Shown: piece after piece, positions 60,118-64,000 of the stretch | Layout: each line of letters begins with the position of its first letter | How positions within the stretch are numbered: position 1 is the first letter of the stretch | Source of the DNA: Achromobacter deleyi | GTDB taxonomy: Bacteria > Pseudomonadota > Gammaproteobacteria > Burkholderiales > Burkholderiaceae_B | Direction: 5' to 3' | Length of the DNA: 64,000 bases | NCBI RefSeq assembly: GCF_016127315.1 | Contig: NZ_CP065997.1 | Location: 2,046,001-2,110,000 of the forward strand | Program-made: the position numbers and the translations under genes | The notes under the pieces: generated by a model | The model's input: only the letters and a program-made list of their open reading frames with translations | What the model was told of the DNA's origin: nothing | The model's database searches: none

Positions 60118-61022
60118 ACCATCAGGAGCAAACCGCGCGCGATGTCGGCGTGATCGGCCTGGGCGCCATGGGCGCGGGCATCGCGCAGAGCCTGCGGCGC
60201 GCCGGCCATCGGGTGCATGCCTACGATATCCGGCCGGGCGTGGCGGCGGCGTTCGCCGAACAGGGGGGCGTGGCCTGCGACACACTGGCGGCGCTGGCCG
60301 CGGCCTGCGACGTGGTGGTCAGCGTGGTGGTGAACGCGCCGCAGACCGAGAGCGTGCTGTTCGGCGACGGCGATCTGGCGGCGGCCCTGCGGCCCGGCAG
60401 CGTCTTCGTGATGTGTTCGACGGTGGACCCGTCCTGGTCGAGCGCGCTGGAGGCGCGCCTGGCGGCCCTGGGCGTGCTGTACCTGGATGCGCCGATCTCG
60501 GGCGGCGCGGCCAAGGCCGCGGCGGGCGAGATGACCATGATGACCGCCGGCGCGCCGGCCGCCTACGCGGCGTGCGGCCCGCTGCTGGATGCGATGGCGG
60601 GCAAGGTCTACCGCCTGGGCGATCGCGCCGGCGCGGGCAGCAAGGTCAAGATCATCAACCAGCTGCTGGCCGGCGTACACATCGCCGCCGCCGCCGAGGC
60701 CATGGCGCTGGGGCTGCGCGAAGGGGTCGATGCCGACGCGCTGTACGAGGTCATCACCCATAGCGCGGGCAACAGCTGGATGTTCGAGAACCGCATGGCG
60801 CACGTGCTGGCGGGCGACTACACGCCGTTGTCGGCGGTGGACATCTTCGTCAAGGACCTGGGGTTGGTGCTGGACACCGCGCGCCACAGCAAGTTTCCGC
60901 TGCCGCTGGCGTCCACCGCGCACCAGATGTTCATGCAGGCCTCGGCCGCCGGGCACGGGCGCGAGGACGACAGCGCGGTCATCAAGATCTTTCCCGGAAT
61001 CACCTTGCCGGAGTCCGCATGA
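60114..61022 (+). CDS. ltnD: L-threonate dehydrogenase LtnD
   Basis: The 302-residue beta-hydroxyacid dehydrogenase has the cofactor loop VGVIGLGAMGAGIAQSL, the substrate motif YLDAPISGGAAKAAAGEMTMM and the catalytic Lys in GSKVKIINQLLAG. LtnD oxidises L-threonate to 2-oxo-tetronate with NAD+. Other family members act on 3-hydroxyisobutyrate or tartronate semialdehyde, but the neighbours fix the role. Start and stop both overlap neighbours. Confidence 0.9.
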   Translation: MNHQEQTARDVGVIGLGAMGAGIAQSLRRAGHRVHAYDIRPGVAAAFAEQGGVACDTLAALAAACDVVVSVVVNAPQTESVLFGDGDLAAALRPGSVFVMCSTVDPSWSSALEARLAALGVLYLDAPISGGAAKAAAGEMTMMTAGAPAAYAACGPLLDAMAGKVYRLGDRAGAGSKVKIINQLLAGVHIAAAAEAMALGLREGVDADALYEVITHSAGNSWMFENRMAHVLAGDYTPLSAVDIFVKDLGLVLDTARHSKFPLPLASTAHQMFMQASAAGHGREDDSAVIKIFPGITLPESA

Positions 61023-62281
61023 CGATCAAGTTGGGCTGCATCGCCGACGATTTCACCGGCGCCACCGATCTGGCCAACAACCTGGTGCGCGCCGGCATGC
61101 GCACGGTGCAGGCTATCGGCGTGCCGGCCGGCGCGCTGGAGACGCCGGCCGACGCGGTCGTGGTGGCGCTGAAGACCCGCACCCTGCCGGCCGCCGACGC
61201 GGTGGCGCAGTCGCTGGCCGCGCTCGAATGGCTGCGGGCGCAGGGCGCCGAGCAGATCTATTTCAAGTATTGCTCGACCTTCGACAGCACGCCCGCCGGC
61301 AATATCGGCCCGGTCGCCGATGCGCTGATGACGGCGCTGGGCAGCGACTTCACCATTGCCACGCCGGCCTTTCCCGACAACAAGCGCACGGTGTTCAAGG
61401 GCTACCTGTTCGCCGGCGACGTGCTGTTGAACGAGTCGGGCATGCAGCAGCATCCGTTGACGCCGATGACCGACGCCAACCTGGTGCGGGTGCTGTCGGC
61501 GCAGACCCGCCGCAAGGTGGGCCTGATCGACTACGCGGTGGTGGCGCGTGGCGCCGAGGCGATTCGCGGCCGCATCGATGCCTTGCGGCGGGAGGGCGTG
61601 GAGATCGCCATCGTCGACGCCATTTCCAACGACGACCTGGTGGCGCTGGGGCCGGCGCTCAAGGGCATGCCGCTGGTGACGGCGGGCTCGGGCGTGGCCA
61701 TCGGCCTGCCCGGCAACTGGGGGCTGGCGCCGGGCGCGGCCGCCGGCCTGCCGCGCGAGCCGGGGGCGCAGGCGGTGGTGGCGGGCAGTTGCTCGATCGC
61801 GACCCAGGGCCAGGTCGCCGCGTTCATCGCGGCGGGCGGACCGGCGCTGGCGCTCGATCCGCTGCGCATCGCCGCGGGTGACGACGTGGCGGCGGATGCG
61901 CTGGCCTGGGCCGCGCCGCGCCTGCCCGACGGCCCGGTGCTGATCTATTCGACGGCTCGCCCCGACGCCGTGCAGGCGGCGCAGGCCAGCCTGGGCGCGG
62001 CGCGCGCCGGCGCGCTGGTCGAGGACACGATCGCGCGGATCGCGGCGGGGCTGGCGCGGCTCGGCGTGCGGCAGTTGATCGTGGCTGGCGGCGAGACCTC
62101 GGGCGCGGTGGTGCAGGCGCTGGGCCTGACGCAACTGGCCATCGGCGAGCAGATCGATCCCGGCGTGCCGTGGTGCGCCGGCCAGGCGCAGGCAGTGGGG
62201 GCGCGCCTGAGCATCGCCTTGAAGTCCGGCAATTTCGGTGGCGTGGATTTCTTCACGCGGGCCTTCGGCCAGGACGCCTGA
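61019..62281 (+). CDS. otnK: 3-oxo-tetronate kinase OtnK (DUF1537)
   Basis: The 420-residue protein has the two-domain DUF1537 layout: the substrate domain opens KLGCIADDFTGATDLANNLVRAGM, with FKYCSTFDSTPAGNIGPV, and the ATP domain ends with VAGGETSGAVVQALGL and SGNFGGVDFF. It phosphorylates the C4 hydroxyl of 3-oxo-tetronate. It closes the operon; the GntR gene converges on it 49 bases later. Confidence 0.95.
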   Translation: MTIKLGCIADDFTGATDLANNLVRAGMRTVQAIGVPAGALETPADAVVVALKTRTLPAADAVAQSLAALEWLRAQGAEQIYFKYCSTFDSTPAGNIGPVADALMTALGSDFTIATPAFPDNKRTVFKGYLFAGDVLLNESGMQQHPLTPMTDANLVRVLSAQTRRKVGLIDYAVVARGAEAIRGRIDALRREGVEIAIVDAISNDDLVALGPALKGMPLVTAGSGVAIGLPGNWGLAPGAAAGLPREPGAQAVVAGSCSIATQGQVAAFIAAGGPALALDPLRIAAGDDVAADALAWAAPRLPDGPVLIYSTARPDAVQAAQASLGAARAGALVEDTIARIAAGLARLGVRQLIVAGGETSGAVVQALGLTQLAIGEQIDPGVPWCAGQAQAVGARLSIALKSGNFGGVDFFTRAFGQDA

Positions 62282-62329
62282 CGGCGCGCATTGACGCCGC
62301 GTTTCAACCCGGCGGATTGACGTTTCGCT

Positions 62330-63037
62330 TCAGCGATGCACCCGGCGCAGGCGGCCGGCGGCGTTGACCATGTGGATGCGGGCCGCTTCGCGCGCCGCGT
62401 CCACGTCCTGGCGGCGGATGGCGTCGGCGATGGCACCGTGTTCCTGCAGCACCGCGCGCCTCTGGTCGGCGTGGCGCGCTTCGTTGCCGCGCGTGACGCG
62501 GGTGGCGGCTTCCAGGTATTGGCTGACGAACGCCAGGGTGGCGAGGAAGTAGGGATTGCCGGTGGCCTGCGCGATGCAGCGGTGGAACGCCACGTCTTCC
62601 TTGACGCCGTCGCCGCCGCGCTCGACCGCGACGGCAATGGCCGCCAGCGCGTCGTCGATGGCCGCCATGTCGCGCTTGCTGCGCCGGGCCGCGGCCTGCG
62701 CCGCGATTTCGGTTTCCAGCGCGCGCCGCAGGTCGACGATGTGCAGCACCGCGTCCAGCGACGACAGCTCCGCCGCGTCGATGCGCAGCGCGCGCTGGCC
62801 GCCGTGGCTGGTGACGAACACGCCGCTGCCCTGGCGCGCCTCGACGATGCCGTCCTGGCGCAGCCGCGACACCGCTTCGCGGATGACGGTGCGGCTGACG
62901 CCGAACTGCTCGGCCAGGCGGGTTTCGGTGGGCAGTTTTTCGCCGGGCAGCACGCGTCCCGCGTCGATCTCGGCGAGCAGCTGCTTGGCCACCGTATCGG
63001 TCAGCGTGGGGGGCGAGTGGAGTCGGGGAAACGCCAT
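62330..63037 (-). CDS. FadR-subfamily GntR regulator (likely of the otn operon)
   Basis: The 235-residue protein has a winged helix (KLPTETRLAEQFGVSRTVIREAVSRLRQDGIVEARQGSGVFV) and an FCD effector domain with conserved Asp/His (KEDVAFHRCIAQATGNPYF, VLQEHGAIADAI). FCD regulators bind sugar acids or carboxylates, fitting the adjacent acid-sugar operon, which it converges upon. It is divergent-free: the LysR gene lies upstream on the same strand. Confidence 0.92.
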   Translation of the reverse strand: MAFPRLHSPPTLTDTVAKQLLAEIDAGRVLPGEKLPTETRLAEQFGVSRTVIREAVSRLRQDGIVEARQGSGVFVTSHGGQRALRIDAAELSSLDAVLHIVDLRRALETEIAAQAAARRSKRDMAAIDDALAAIAVAVERGGDGVKEDVAFHRCIAQATGNPYFLATLAFVSQYLEAATRVTRGNEARHADQRRAVLQEHGAIADAIRRQDVDAAREAARIHMVNAAGRLRRVHR

Positions 63038-63104
63038 GGCATGGGACCGCGCAAGGCGGGCGGGACGTGGCTCTGGGACGGGGGGCCCATGATAACCCGC
63101 CCGC

Positions 63105-63995
63105 TCACGCCGCCGCGCGGGCGCGGTTCAGGCAATCGATGAAAAATTGCGCGGCCGGCGTCGGCGGCGAATCGGCCCGCGTCAGGATCGACACGCGCGC
63201 CGCCGGCAGCGGGTGCGCCAGCGGCAGCATGCACAGGGACGACGGCGCCAGCATGCGGTGAAAGCCGTTGCGCACGAAGAACCCCACCGCGTCGCTCTCG
63301 GCCAGGATCGCCAGGGCGATGGCGATGGATTGGCACGGAATCACGTCGGTGGGCGGTTGCAGGCCGCGTTCGGCATAGGCCAGGCGCAGCAGGTTGGTGG
63401 GCGTCTGCGTGTTGCCCGGCATCAGCCACAGCAGGTCGCGCAGCTCGGCCAGGTCAGTGGCGTGGCGCAAGGGGTGATCGGCGCGGGCGCCGACCGCCAG
63501 CGGCAGGGTGAACAGCGTGGTGCGCGCGAAGCCGTCGTAGATGTCGCCGTCGTATTCGGTCTGCACCACCAGGTCGTAGCGGCCGGTCTCGAGCTGCTCG
63601 TGGCTGTAGGGCGGCGCGACTTCATGGAAAGCCACCGCCACGCGCGGCATGCGGGCGCGGAAGGCGGCCAGCGCGGCCGGCAGCACCGGCAGCGCCGACG
63701 AGCTGACGGCCAGGTTGAGCGTGCCGCCTTCGCCATCGCGCATCTGGTCGATGTCTTCCTGCGCCCGCCGCGCTTCCTGCAGGATCAGCACCGCGCGCTT
63801 GTGTAGCGCCTGGCCGTAGGGCGTCAGTTCGACGCCCTTGGCGCTGCGCCGCACCAATTCCGCGCCCAGGCTCTGTTCCAGTTCGCGCAGGCTGCGCGTG
63901 GCCGCCGGCTGGGTCACGCACAGGGCGCGGGCGGCGGCGCGGATGCTGCCGTGTTCGGCGATCAGCACGAAGGCGCGCAACTGGCGCAGGTTCAT
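63105..63995 (-). CDS. LysR-family transcriptional regulator
   Basis: The 296-residue protein has a LysR helix-turn-helix (FVLIAEHGSIRAAARALCVTQPAATRSLRELEQSLGAELVRR) and an effector domain (GGTLNLAVSSSALPVLPAALAAFRARMP). The complete gene ends five bases inside the window edge, so its divergent partner, if any, is outside. It may govern a transporter that would complete the acid-sugar pathway. Confidence 0.93.
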   Translation of the reverse strand: MNLRQLRAFVLIAEHGSIRAAARALCVTQPAATRSLRELEQSLGAELVRRSAKGVELTPYGQALHKRAVLILQEARRAQEDIDQMRDGEGGTLNLAVSSSALPVLPAALAAFRARMPRVAVAFHEVAPPYSHEQLETGRYDLVVQTEYDGDIYDGFARTTLFTLPLAVGARADHPLRHATDLAELRDLLWLMPGNTQTPTNLLRLAYAERGLQPPTDVIPCQSIAIALAILAESDAVGFFVRNGFHRMLAPSSLCMLPLAHPLPAARVSILTRADSPPTPAAQFFIDCLNRARAAA

Positions 63996-64000
63996 CGGAG

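Overview
The window is GC-rich, densely coded DNA from a betaproteobacterium, most likely family Alcaligenaceae (Bordetella/Achromobacter type). This rests on family-level gene order (dprA/def-fmt; rsmB-DUF4390-ntrY-regulator-trkA-trkH; gpsA-secB-grxC-rhodanese; gpmA-envC-ctpA-moeB; rplU-rpmA-obgE-proB divergent from ispB, then tRNA-Pro) and on two Bug-type tricarboxylate-transporter binding proteins. No phage, insertion sequence, CRISPR array, rRNA or integrase was seen. Calls come from reading translated sequence and motifs; no database search was run.

Layout. 1-16181: core functions (DprA N-terminus, deformylase and formyltransferase, a CYTH/HAD/LOG gene group, a ferritin-like protein, a HxlR-controlled Gdx exporter, RimO, a LysE exporter, RsmB, an NtrY kinase with a short regulator, and Trk potassium uptake). 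16182-23909: YbdK ligase, BioC-like methyltransferase, ComF, TrmL, a large palindromic element, a Bug protein, GpsA, SecB, glutaredoxin and a membrane-anchored rhodanese. 24071-32225: GpmA, an EnvC gene broken by a one-base shift in a C5A5 run, CtpA, MoeB, a diguanylate cyclase, and a GntR regulator overlapping an FAD-linked 2-hydroxyacid dehydrogenase. 32359-41716: ThiC under a TPP riboswitch, a SecD-head-like lipoprotein, two regulators, ProB, ObgE, L27, L21, IspB and tRNA-Pro.

41754-56883 is the accessory part. One leftward operon encodes an exported histidine-ammonia-lyase-fold protein lacking the MIO-forming ASG triad, a Bug binding protein, an ornithine-cyclodeaminase-family dehydrogenase and a PhnD-fold protein without a signal peptide. 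A GTACTTG/CAAGTAC palindrome fills the spacer of its promoter. A second leftward operon encodes a permease, a cytoplasmic SxxK serine hydrolase and a nitrilase-family amidase. Small regulators, hydrolases and a second SecD-head-like protein follow.

57646-62281 is a complete acid-sugar catabolic operon (otnC-otnI-denD-ltnD-otnK) taking L-threonate and D-erythronate to dihydroxyacetone phosphate, with a GntR regulator and a LysR gene beside it. The best candidates for new biology are the MIO-less lyase operon and the permease-serine hydrolase-nitrilase operon. The envC frameshift needs checking first because it may be a sequencing artefact.
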